64,000 bases of DNA, from assembly GCA_947498155.1 (NCBI GenBank), contig CANMJD010000002.1, positions 248,001-312,000 of the forward strand, written 5' to 3'. Shown here piece after piece: positions 57,070 to 64,000 of the stretch. The translations under genes and the position numbers were made by a program. The stretch is from an uncultured Pseudoruegeria sp. (GTDB lineage: Bacteria > Pseudomonadota > Alphaproteobacteria > Rhodobacterales > Rhodobacteraceae). Below the pieces are notes generated by a model that was not told where the DNA came from, searched no databases, and saw nothing but the letters and a program-made list of their open reading frames with translations. The first letter of the stretch is position 1. Each line of letters begins with the position of its first letter.

Positions 57070-58104
57070 TCAGTAGTCTTTAGAAGGCTGCGGGAAGAGC
57101 TTTTCAGGCTCTTGCAGAACAGCAATGGCGCCGTCACGGTCTTCAATCGACGTGGGCGTCTCGATCCAACCACCTGGGTAGGTGCCTTCCAGCGCGTCTA
57201 GCGTTGCATGCATCGCTGCCTGCCCCATCAGGTAAGGTGATGTGTTCACCGTTGCCGTGACGTTCCCAGCAGCAATTTCTTCCAGCCCGGAAGTGTCACC
57301 ATCATTGCCTAGCAGAGCGATGTCAGAGCGACCGAGAGCTTTTGCCGCGAAGGACGCACCGATGATCATGTAGTCGTTCGCCGCGAAGATGACGTCGAGA
57401 TCAGGATGAGACTGCAGAAGGTCCATGCCGGCCGTGTTGCCGCCCTCGACGTTCCAGCCGCCAGGAATGGAAACCACAACTTCGAAGTCGTCATTGCCTT
57501 CGATACCATCAAGGAACCCACCAACACGTTCTGTGGAGTGATAGCCAGGTTGACCTTCGATGATGCCGACACGCACAGGTTCGCCACCGTACGTCTCAAT
57601 CGCCCAATCGGCGATCTTATGGGTGCCGTTGCGCTGAGAATAGCCAACAACGCCGTGGATCGGTGTCGGGAAGTTCGGAATGTCGGAGTTGATCATCAAG
57701 ACAGCGATGCCCTGATCGACAGCCTGTTCGATAAGAGGGGCCGCTGCAAACTCATCGTGCGTACCAAAGATGATTGCATCAACATCCTGCGTCAGAACAT
57801 CTTGGATCATGCCCATTTGGCCATTGATGTCAGCGCCGCTTTGTGGAGCCAGCATAAAGACTTCTGCACCCTGCTCGGCAGCGACGGTTTTGATGCCTTC
57901 GCCGATCGCGATGTAGTAGTTGAACTCGGTCGCCGGTGGCATGTAAGCAATTCGGAATGTGTCGTTTGTCGGCGTGATCGCATCGATCGCTGCTTGTGCG
58001 CCGTCGGCCAAAGGCACTGGCGTCGGGTAGTCTTCGGCGAACACCGCACCTGCAGAAACTGCAAGCGATGTCGCGATCGTTGTGGATTTAAGATAGCGGA
58101 TCAT
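57070..58104 (-). CDS. Sugar ABC transporter substrate-binding protein (type I periplasmic fold)
   Basis: A 344-aa receptor with a Sec signal peptide (about 1-22, ending AVFA). The sugar-binding fold shows RIAYMPPATEFNYYIAIGEGIK early, IINS-type MINSDIP, GQPGYHSTERVGGFLDG, FAANDYMIIGA and LLGNDGDTSG (landmarks), with Asp and Asn residues that bind sugar hydroxyls. AGGGAG precedes the ATG at 58104. It is the second gene of the main operon. Sugar identity is not evident. Confidence 0.9.
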   Translation of the reverse strand: MIRYLKSTTIATSLAVSAGAVFAEDYPTPVPLADGAQAAIDAITPTNDTFRIAYMPPATEFNYYIAIGEGIKTVAAEQGAEVFMLAPQSGADINGQMGMIQDVLTQDVDAIIFGTHDEFAAAPLIEQAVDQGIAVLMINSDIPNFPTPIHGVVGYSQRNGTHKIADWAIETYGGEPVRVGIIEGQPGYHSTERVGGFLDGIEGNDDFEVVVSIPGGWNVEGGNTAGMDLLQSHPDLDVIFAANDYMIIGASFAAKALGRSDIALLGNDGDTSGLEEIAAGNVTATVNTSPYLMGQAAMHATLDALEGTYPGGWIETPTSIEDRDGAIAVLQEPEKLFPQPSKDY

Positions 58105-58127
58105 TTTCTTCTCCCTGATCAATTCGT

Positions 58128-58991
58128 TCAGCCGCAGAACGGTGTATCCTGTAGCCCTTTGAAGCCGGGCTTGACTGCGAACAGTCCTCCCGATTGTGGT
58201 TCGCGCGCGAGCGTGGCTTCATCGCTCATGAGTCGCGACGTCGTGATGTACAGAGTGTCGAGGTCGGGACCGCCGAAAGCGCAGCAAGTTGGCTTCCAAA
58301 CCGGTAGGTCGATGACCGTATCGATGTCGCCCTGCGGGTTGACGCGTACAACGCGTCGGCCCTCCCATTCCGCGTTCCAAACACCGCCGTCGGCGTCGAC
58401 GCAGGACCCATCCGGCAATCCAGGTTCGTCGGAAAATGACGCCAAAACGCGGCGGCCAGAAAGCTCAGCCCCATAGTCAAACGCGAGGATCTCTCGGTCT
58501 GGCGTGTCCGCAAAGAACATCGTCTTGCCGTCTGCCGCGAAGCAGGTCGAATTTGCGCAGGAAACACCTTCAAGCAATGTTTCCACATCTAAATTCTCAG
58601 CGATGCGTATCACGGACGAATTAGATTTGCCGGACACTTCATTCATACCGCCAACAACGAAACGGCCCTGCCGATCGATCCGACCATCATTCGTTCTGGT
58701 CTCCGGATTCTCCGGCTCGAAATCGCAGATTTTCTTTTCGTCGCCGGTGCTCAAATCCAGGAAAGAAACCCGATCAGCGAAGGCGACAATCAACCCTCCA
58801 GATTGACGAGGCGCAAAGCAACAGACCCGATCTTTCATTGGGTAGGATTGCCCCTGAGAAGTCTCGGAATCAAAAGACCAAAGCGCGCGCCCTTCAATAT
58901 CCGTCCACCAAACCAAGCCATCAACGGCATTCCAAAAGATGCCCTCCCCGTGCTGGTTCCCGCAGTCAAAAATGAGCTTCGCGTCGGTCAC
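58128..58991 (-). CDS. SMP-30/gluconolactonase-family lactonase
   Basis: Six-bladed propeller lactonase that opens an aldonolactone to the aldonate. The 287 aa contain the metal-site residues expected in HGEGIFWN (Glu), TNDGRIDRQGRFVVGG (Asn/Asp region), NSTCFAADGKTMFFADT and LPDGSCVDADGGVWNAEWEG (landmarks). I place the start at GTG 58991, with GGGAGG 5 nt upstream. A reading open to 59099 would cover the operator palindromes. It is the first gene of the 13-gene operon and divergent from the second GntR gene. Confidence 0.88.
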   Translation of the reverse strand: MTDAKLIFDCGNQHGEGIFWNAVDGLVWWTDIEGRALWSFDSETSQGQSYPMKDRVCCFAPRQSGGLIVAFADRVSFLDLSTGDEKKICDFEPENPETRTNDGRIDRQGRFVVGGMNEVSGKSNSSVIRIAENLDVETLLEGVSCANSTCFAADGKTMFFADTPDREILAFDYGAELSGRRVLASFSDEPGLPDGSCVDADGGVWNAEWEGRRVVRVNPQGDIDTVIDLPVWKPTCCAFGGPDLDTLYITTSRLMSDEATLAREPQSGGLFAVKPGFKGLQDTPFCG

Positions 58992-59015
58992 CCTGTCCTC
59001 CCAAACAAGAATCAT

Positions 59016-59034
59016 CTGGTATCTGATATACCAG
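59016..59034. promoter_or_regulatory. GntR operator in the lactonase/gntR divergent region, site 1
   Basis: CTGGTAT-CTGAT-ATACCAG, perfect 7-bp arms. Within it, TCTGATATACCAG matches the TCTGATATGTCAG site at the TRAP promoter at 11 of 13 positions. Confidence 0.7.
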
Positions 59035-59043
59035 CTTGCGGTA

Positions 59044-59057
59044 TGTGGTACACCAGA
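59044..59057. promoter_or_regulatory. GntR operator in the lactonase/gntR divergent region, site 2
   Basis: TGTGGTACACCAGA has TGGT/ACCA arms and shares the CCAGAT/ATCTGG edge with site 1; its centre is 26 nt from that of site 1. A tandem arrangement would let two dimers bind. Confidence 0.5.
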
Positions 59058-59097
59058 TACAATGATTCTGGCAATGGCTGTTTTTTTTGGAGTGCTC

Positions 59098-59751
59098 ATG
59101 ACGCTAACTCGACCAAAGTCACTTAGAGATCTTGCCCTAGAACACTTGAGGGATCGGATTGTCGGTGGCGACCTAAAGATGGGTCAGGCGTTGTCGGAAC
59201 GCGGGATCTCGGACGAACTCGGGGTTTCAAAATCACCCGTTCGTGAGGCGCTAGCACAATTGCGAGACGAGGGTCTCGTGACAATTGAGCCGCAAAAAGG
59301 TGCCCGAGTATTCACCTTGTCAGAGCATGAAGTTGATCAAATCTGCGACTTCCGCCAAGCCATAGAAACAGCTGCGTTTGAAATCGCCCTTAACCGCAAT
59401 CAGGAAAAGCTCGCGAAAGACATGGCCCGAATCGTCAAGGAGATGGAGGCTGCACGTAAGTCTGGCAACGAGGCCAAGTACCTCTCGCTCGACACCGCCT
59501 TTCACCAGGCCATTTTCCAGAACTGCGGGAACGACTACCTCTCTGCTAGTTACGATCGTTACGTCGGTAAGATCGGGGCTCTTCGCACCCATCTTTCAGC
59601 ACTTCCTCAACACACTGAACTTTCCTTTGAGGAGCATGTCGGACTCTCTGAGGCTGTGGCACGTAGCGATATGCTAGAAATAAAGCGATTACTTGCAGAG
59701 CACATCGACCGGACCCGGCAGACATATTCGTCGTCGATTGACCTCGCATAG
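59098..59751 (+). CDS. GntR-family regulator with FCD effector domain (second)
   Basis: A 217-aa FadR-type regulator with HTH GVSKSPVREALAQLRDEGLV (landmark ~45-64) and FCD ligands in DTAFHQAIF, RTHLSA and FEEHVGL. Its recognition helix closely resembles that of the GntR protein at 43412 (SKTPIREALAAL against SKSPVREALAQL). The ATG at 59098 has GGAG 7 nt upstream; longer readings cross the operator. It is divergent from the 13-gene operon, which it most likely controls, and 167 nt before the second ABC operon. Confidence 0.88.
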   Translation: MTLTRPKSLRDLALEHLRDRIVGGDLKMGQALSERGISDELGVSKSPVREALAQLRDEGLVTIEPQKGARVFTLSEHEVDQICDFRQAIETAAFEIALNRNQEKLAKDMARIVKEMEAARKSGNEAKYLSLDTAFHQAIFQNCGNDYLSASYDRYVGKIGALRTHLSALPQHTELSFEEHVGLSEAVARSDMLEIKRLLAEHIDRTRQTYSSSIDLA

Positions 59752-59868
59752 AGCGACGCACGCTGACGTAGAACCCTGCGGTCTATATCGACGCGATTTC
59801 CTACAGGATTGCTGAACTGAATCCCCTAGCTGCTCTTAACGCTTTGGATTCACTTACTTTCATTTTCG

Positions 59869-59888
59869 TTGACATCTGACATATCAGA
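59869..59888 (+). promoter_or_regulatory. Promoter element and GntR operator of the second ABC operon
   Basis: A consensus -35 TTGACA (59869-59874) runs directly into TCTGACATATCAGA (59875-59888), the exact reverse complement of the TRAP-promoter site. The operator fills the spacer region, so a bound repressor would block RNA polymerase. Confidence 0.7.
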
Positions 59889-59918
59889 CACCACGTTAGT
59901 CGTGGGAGGACGATATCG

Positions 59919-61481
59919 GTGTATACAAGCGATTCAAGTGAAACTGGGGTTGGGCGTTCAGCAAGCCTACTTTCGCTGCATGGCGTGCAAAAGAGCTTTG
60001 GCTCTAACGATGTCCTGAAAGACATCAACTTCTCCCTCAGTGAAGGTGAAATTCACGCACTCGTCGGTGAGAATGGGGCCGGCAAATCGACTTGCCTCGG
60101 CCTGCTTTACGGTCTCCATGCACCCTCAGCTGGACAGATCAAACGAAACGGTAGTTCTGTTCGCATCCTTGGCCCCTCGCATGCACAAGAGCTTGGTATT
60201 GGTTGCGTCTTCCAAGAACTCAGCCTCGCCGGATCGCTTTCTATCGCCGAAAACATATATGCCGGGCGTGCCCCGTCGCGATATGGTGTCGTCCACTGGA
60301 AGGAATTGAACCGCCGCGCCGAGGCCTTGCTAGAGGACTTTGGCCTTACGCTAGATGTAACGGCATCAGTTGACAGCCTGCCAATCAGCACCCGTCAAAT
60401 TGTCGAAATTGCTAAGGCACTGTCGCTCAATTCCAAGGTCCTACTTCTCGATGAACCCACATCGGCCCTCACCCCGGATGAGGTCGCAGCACTCTTTCAG
60501 GTTCTACGGAAATTGACGGCCCGCGGAATCGGTATCGTTTATGTCAGCCATCACATGACCGAGATTTTCGCGATCTCCGATCGAATTTCCGTGCTGCGCG
60601 ATGGTCACATGATCAGTTCGCGGCCCACTTCCGAAACAACCCAAGAGCGTGTTGTGGCTGAGATGATCGGCAGCGCGCATCCGGGAGATGTAGAACGCGC
60701 ATCCGACGAACTCGGCGATGTCGTGTTGGAGGTGAATAATTTGTCACAAGACGGGCATTTCGCGGACATCAGTTTTGAACTTCGCAAGGGCGAAATCCTC
60801 GGCCTTGCTGGCTTGTTGGGATCCCGTCGCAGCGAGATCGTTCGTTGCATTGCGGGCCTCTCACGGCCGGATCGCGGCGCTATCCGTCTCAAGAACCAAG
60901 CCGTAGAGTTTCGCTCTCTCAGAGCCGCCATGCAATCCGGCGTAGGATTTGTCCCCGAAGAGAGGAAAACCGAGGGGCTGTTCCTAAACGATTCTCTGAG
61001 CGCAAACCTCGTTTCATCAAGCATGGAACAGCACACGTCATTCGGGCTCTTGAACCGCCGTACTATCAACGAAGCCAGCGAAAGTGCCATTGCCGCATTT
61101 GGCGTCAAAACACGTGGCCCTTCAGAAGAGATTTGCGCGCTCTCCGGCGGGAACCAACAAAAGGTAATGTTGGCGAAGTGGTTGGAGCGAAACCCTGACC
61201 TACTGATCATTGAGGAGCCGACCAAGGGGGTTGATGTCGGCGCGAAATTCCAAATTCACACGGAGTTATTGCGCCGTGCCGCGAAAGGGATGGCCATCCT
61301 CGTTGTCTCATCCGATTTCCCTGAACTCGTGTCTCTAGCGACAAACATCCTCGTCATTCACGAGGGCAAGATGACCGGTTCAGTCGCAGCCAAGGATGCC
61401 ACGGATGACTCACTGCTGCAGATGGCGGCGGGGTTGCCGACACCAACCGATCCCCAAATTCAATCCAGCGTGGAGCATTGA
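59919..61481 (+). CDS. Sugar ABC transporter ATPase (RbsA-like, second system)
   Basis: A 520-aa tandem ATPase. Module 1 has Walker A GENGAGKST (~52-60), Walker B LLLDEPTSALTPDE and a divergent signature (LPISTRQ). Module 2 has a degenerate Walker A (GLLGSRRSE) but LSGGNQQKVMLAKW and EEPTKGVDVG. It begins at GTG 59919 with GGGAGG 9 nt upstream. It is the first gene of a plus-strand operon with permease, receptor and a mutarotase-like gene. It differs enough from the other RbsA-like protein to represent a separate transporter rather than a recent duplicate. Confidence 0.92.
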   Translation: MYTSDSSETGVGRSASLLSLHGVQKSFGSNDVLKDINFSLSEGEIHALVGENGAGKSTCLGLLYGLHAPSAGQIKRNGSSVRILGPSHAQELGIGCVFQELSLAGSLSIAENIYAGRAPSRYGVVHWKELNRRAEALLEDFGLTLDVTASVDSLPISTRQIVEIAKALSLNSKVLLLDEPTSALTPDEVAALFQVLRKLTARGIGIVYVSHHMTEIFAISDRISVLRDGHMISSRPTSETTQERVVAEMIGSAHPGDVERASDELGDVVLEVNNLSQDGHFADISFELRKGEILGLAGLLGSRRSEIVRCIAGLSRPDRGAIRLKNQAVEFRSLRAAMQSGVGFVPEERKTEGLFLNDSLSANLVSSSMEQHTSFGLLNRRTINEASESAIAAFGVKTRGPSEEICALSGGNQQKVMLAKWLERNPDLLIIEEPTKGVDVGAKFQIHTELLRRAAKGMAILVVSSDFPELVSLATNILVIHEGKMTGSVAAKDATDDSLLQMAAGLPTPTDPQIQSSVEH

Positions 61482-61482
61482 C

Positions 61483-62475
61483 GTGGATACAACACTCAAC
61501 ACAGAAATCACCAATCAAAGAACTGGTTTAAAGCGGATCTTTAGAGCGTTTGTTGATGTCCGCGAACTGACACTGATCGTGTTAATCGCCGTGATCATCA
61601 TTGTGATGTCCATCCTCAATCAATATTTCTTTTCAGCGGCGAATTTCCGTGCTGTTGCCGTGGGGATGACCCCAAATGCGATCATAGTCATCGGCATGGC
61701 TATCTTGCTGGCCTCTGGCGGTTTTGACCTGTCCGTCGGTTCTGTGATGGCGCTCGCATCGACTGTCGTCGCGATGCTTCTACTGGATGGTATGTCGATC
61801 CCAATGGCAGCCACCTGCGGCATCCTTCTTGGCGCTGCGGCGGGGTTCTTCAATGGGATTTTGGTTACGGGGCTTGGGATCAATCCGCTGATAGCGACCC
61901 TTGGAACCATGTCGATAACGCGTGGAATCGCGCTGGTGCTGACCGAAGGGTTTTCTGTCTCCAATCTCCCTGCGGGCTTCGCTTGGATCGGCAAGACCTC
62001 GTTTGGTGGCTTTCCGATGTTGGTCATACTGACACTCGTTCTGGTGATCTTCTTCGATTTGGCCGTACGCCACACACGATTTTTCCGGCAGGTCTACTTT
62101 ATCGGAGCAAACGAGAAGGCCGCGATGCTGTCGGGCATTCACGTCAATCGTGTCAGGATCATCGCCTATGTTCTGACGGGCATGTTGGCGGCTTTAGCCG
62201 GTATCTTGCTCGCCTCCCGCCTGATGAGCGGGACACCGACCGGCGGTAACGGCATTGAACTCCAAGTTCTTGCAGCGGCAGTCATCGGTGGCGCTTCACT
62301 GCGCGGCGGCGAAGGGACCATCCTTGGCGCATTCCTCGGTGTGGTCTTTGTCGCACTCATCAACAACTCCATGACCATGCTCGCGGTCTCTATCTACTGG
62401 CAAATGATTGTCATCGGCGCCGTTCTTGTGAGCGCTGTCGCACTCGACATGCTGATCCGCGGCTCAAAGGGCTGA
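61483..62475 (+). CDS. Sugar ABC transporter permease (RbsC-like, second system)
   Basis: A 330-aa membrane protein with about nine helices. Landmarks are LLASGGFDLSVGSVMALAS (~69-87), GTMSITRGIALVLTEG, FIGANEKAAMLSGIHV and AAVIGGASLRGGEGT. I place the start at GTG 61483, 1 nt after the ATPase stop, with GGAG 7 nt upstream; the frame is open to 61396 inside the ATPase gene. It pairs with the adjacent ATPase and receptor. Confidence 0.92.
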   Translation: MDTTLNTEITNQRTGLKRIFRAFVDVRELTLIVLIAVIIIVMSILNQYFFSAANFRAVAVGMTPNAIIVIGMAILLASGGFDLSVGSVMALASTVVAMLLLDGMSIPMAATCGILLGAAAGFFNGILVTGLGINPLIATLGTMSITRGIALVLTEGFSVSNLPAGFAWIGKTSFGGFPMLVILTLVLVIFFDLAVRHTRFFRQVYFIGANEKAAMLSGIHVNRVRIIAYVLTGMLAALAGILLASRLMSGTPTGGNGIELQVLAAAVIGGASLRGGEGTILGAFLGVVFVALINNSMTMLAVSIYWQMIVIGAVLVSAVALDMLIRGSKG

Positions 62476-62517
62476 GATCACAACTAAGACGAATACGATA
62501 ACCAACGGGAGGTCATA

Positions 62518-63516
62518 ATGACCAATTTCAAAGTAAATAGACGAAACCTTCTGACAGCTGGCACCACCGCCGGTCTGGCCTCAGCATTCAGCCTTCCGAT
62601 GCTGTCCAGCGAGGCAATGGCGCAAGGCGCAGGCAAGGAATACGTCTTCCTGTCGATCGTTACGCAGGTTCCGTTCTGGGTGGACTACCGCAATGCGATG
62701 GAAGACCTCGAAGAGCTAATGGGCATCAAAGCAACCTTCACTGGCCCACTGGATTTTGACACGGCTGCACAGGCACGCCAGCTCGACGAGCTGATTGCGC
62801 GCCGCCCGGCCGGCATTCTGATCTTCCCCGGCGATCCAGCAACTTTGGCCCCAGGCATCGAACGCGCAGTTGAAGCTGGCATTCCAATCACGTGCTGCAT
62901 CGGTGACGTTCCTGACAGCCCTCGTTCCACATTCCTTGGCATCAACGGCGTGCAAGCCGGACGTGTGGGTGGTGAAATGCTGGCCCAAGCCATTGGCGGT
63001 CGCGGCAAGGTCATTCTTGGGACGTTCCCGGCACCATCTACGCTTGAGCGCGTTGAAGGCTATAAGCAAATCTTCGAAGAGAAGTATCCCGAGATTGAAG
63101 TTGTTGACGTAGTGAATGACCGGGCCGACCCGTCATACGCACCGACAGCGTACCTGCAGGCGATCCAGGCGAACCCAGACATCGTCGGCATTGGCGGCAC
63201 AGACGGCGACAGTGGTAAGGGTGCTGCCATTGCGGTCACCGAAGCTGGTCGCGTTGGAGACATCAAGATCGTTGCAATGGACCGTAACGACGACATGCTT
63301 CCTTACATCGAGGACGGAACGATCACGGGCGCGGTCGCCCAAAAATCCTATCTTGAGATTTTCTTGGCCTTCCACATGATGCATTGGCAAAACACAGATG
63401 GGCTCAAGGTTCTGCCTGATTGGCGCGCCGCTGGCATCAATCCGTTGCCCGAGCGTGTAGAGACCGGCGTTATGTCCATCACGGCTGACAACGTCGCTCA
63501 GTTCAAGCACGTCTAA
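62518..63516 (+). CDS. Sugar ABC transporter substrate-binding protein (second system)
   Basis: A 332-aa periplasmic sugar receptor (type I fold). Unlike the first receptor, its leader has a twin-arginine pattern (NRRNLLTAG, residues ~7-15) and ends EAMAQ, suggesting Tat export. Sugar-binding landmarks are QVPFWVDYRNAMEDLE (~45-60), FPGDPATLAPGIERAVEAGIP and GGTDGDSGKGAAIAV. GGGAGG precedes the ATG. A perfect 10-bp hairpin follows. Confidence 0.9.
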   Translation: MTNFKVNRRNLLTAGTTAGLASAFSLPMLSSEAMAQGAGKEYVFLSIVTQVPFWVDYRNAMEDLEELMGIKATFTGPLDFDTAAQARQLDELIARRPAGILIFPGDPATLAPGIERAVEAGIPITCCIGDVPDSPRSTFLGINGVQAGRVGGEMLAQAIGGRGKVILGTFPAPSTLERVEGYKQIFEEKYPEIEVVDVVNDRADPSYAPTAYLQAIQANPDIVGIGGTDGDSGKGAAIAVTEAGRVGDIKIVAMDRNDDMLPYIEDGTITGAVAQKSYLEIFLAFHMMHWQNTDGLKVLPDWRAAGINPLPERVETGVMSITADNVAQFKHV

Positions 63517-63523
63517 CCAAAAG

Positions 63524-63550
63524 ATGGCACCGCCGATCGCGCGGTGCCAT
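63524..63550 (+). promoter_or_regulatory. Intercistronic hairpin after the second ABC receptor gene
   Basis: ATGGCACCGC / GCGGTGCCAT, perfect 10-bp arms with a 7-nt loop and no T-run, 7 nt past the receptor stop; probably stabilises the receptor message. Confidence 0.7.
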
Positions 63551-63574
63551 ACTGCTTAAAGCACGGGTGCCTTT

Positions 63575-64000
63575 ATGTCTGACATATGGAAGCAGGAAAC
63601 TCTAAGCTCTAGCGATCTTGAATTGACCGTATTGCCCGGTATCGGCGGGCGGCTTTGGGATGTCCGCTTTCAGAAGCATTCGCTGCTATTTCAAAATCAG
63701 GATCTGTCGGGCTACACGCCAGATCTAAAGGACCTGACGGGCTATCCAACAAAATCACCCCAGTTCGGCTTTCCCCTCTGGGGCGGCGAAAAGACATGGA
63801 TCGCGCCCGACACGAGTTGGCCAAACGGCGCGCCCTATCAGGCCCTCGACTCTGGCTCATTTGAAACGATCGAAATGGGAAAAAACCACATCGCTATGCG
63901 TAGCCCAATCTGCCCTCAATCGGGGCTACAGATCGAACGCGAAATTCGACTTGAGCGCGGCTCCGAATTCTCGATCCACCACAAGGTCTGCAACCAAGGA
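63575..64000 (+). CDS. Aldose-1-epimerase-like protein (galactose mutarotase fold, DUF4380-like), cut by window edge
   Basis: 142 codons from the ATG at 63575 to the right edge without a stop. GGRLWDVRFQ (~24-33), LLFQNQDLSG, GGEKTWIAPD (~73-82) and WPNGAPYQ resemble the galactose-mutarotase superfamily, in the group often annotated DUF4380. Its position after a sugar receptor suggests anomer or lactone conversion of the imported sugar. The catalytic C-terminal half is outside the window, so activity cannot be checked. The ribosome binding site is weak (ACGGGTG). Confidence 0.72.
   Translation, partial: MSDIWKQETLSSSDLELTVLPGIGGRLWDVRFQKHSLLFQNQDLSGYTPDLKDLTGYPTKSPQFGFPLWGGEKTWIAPDTSWPNGAPYQALDSGSFETIEMGKNHIAMRSPICPQSGLQIEREIRLERGSEFSIHHKVCNQG

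Noticed and set aside
55458-62475. Recent duplication of one ABC transporter to give two
   Set aside because: The two ATPases differ in signature motifs and the two receptors differ in leader type and sequence, so they look like distinct systems rather than fresh copies.
63574-63586. TATGTC-T-GACATA palindrome at the start of the mutarotase-like gene, resembling the GntR site
   Set aside because: It coincides with the coding start (Met-Ser-Asp-Ile) and lies downstream of a continuous operon; probably chance, though it shares TCTGACATAT with the operator.
1-64000. CRISPR arrays, insertion sequences, prophage or toxin-antitoxin genes
   Set aside because: No regular spaced repeats, transposase motifs, phage structural genes or small toxin-like pairs were seen.

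Overview
The window looks like part of an alphaproteobacterial chromosome, most likely a member of the Rhodobacteraceae (Roseobacter group). This rests on the moderately high GC content, the monomeric NADP-isocitrate dehydrogenase, the compact glg operon, the abundance of TRAP and sugar ABC importers and FCD-type GntR regulators, and intergenic palindromes of a kind I associate with that family. It is an inference from gene content; there is no rRNA here to confirm it.

The left two thirds (about 1-42 kb) read as core genome. On the minus strand there is a cut acyl-CoA synthetase, an ABC exporter and tRNA-Gly(TCC). Next comes a complete glycogen operon, transcribed glgP-glgB-glgC-glgA-glgX-pgm and closed by a strong hairpin, then pabB with a pabC-like lyase, and a CPBP membrane protein. 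After these come carB, an ETHE1-like metallo-hydrolase with a LysR regulator, an ArsR/SRPBCC pair with an operator over its own start codon, monomeric icd, a THUMP RNA methyltransferase, kynureninase, a second LysR gene and transaldolase. The core part ends with a copper-efflux operon (copA-cueR) behind a CueR-type promoter, an imelysin, a UDP-sugar epimerase, a SulP transporter with a UspA protein, a DEAD-box helicase, a second UspA and an alanine/sodium symporter.

A transition zone (about 42-43.4 kb) holds an orphan lipoprotein gene between two roughly 105-bp imperfect direct repeats that include the symporter's terminator, followed by about 0.55 kb without a convincing gene.

From 43.4 kb to the right edge is a carbohydrate or sugar-acid catabolic island. 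It has a GntR regulator divergent from a TRAP transporter plus an FMN 2-hydroxy-acid oxidase; a 13-gene minus-strand operon; and a second GntR gene followed by a second sugar ABC importer and a mutarotase-like gene cut by the window end. The 13-gene operon runs lactonase, ABC importer, SDR, VOC protein, 2-hydroxyacid dehydrogenase, RraA-like aldolase, DgoK-type kinase, DgoA-type aldolase, SDR, cupin, methylglyoxal synthase.

The island reads as: import an aldose or sugar acid, oxidise it (SDR), open the lactone (SMP-30), phosphorylate a 2-keto-3-deoxy acid (DgoK) and split it (DgoA) into pyruvate and a triose phosphate. A dehydratase is not present in the window. The unusual parts are a methylglyoxal synthase, a metal-competent VOC protein and a 2-hydroxy-acid oxidase in the same island, which could form a triose-phosphate to lactate to pyruvate bypass. 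Near-identical palindromes (TCTGACATATCAGA or its complement) lie at the TRAP and second ABC promoters, with a related site at the main operon, suggesting one GntR regulon.
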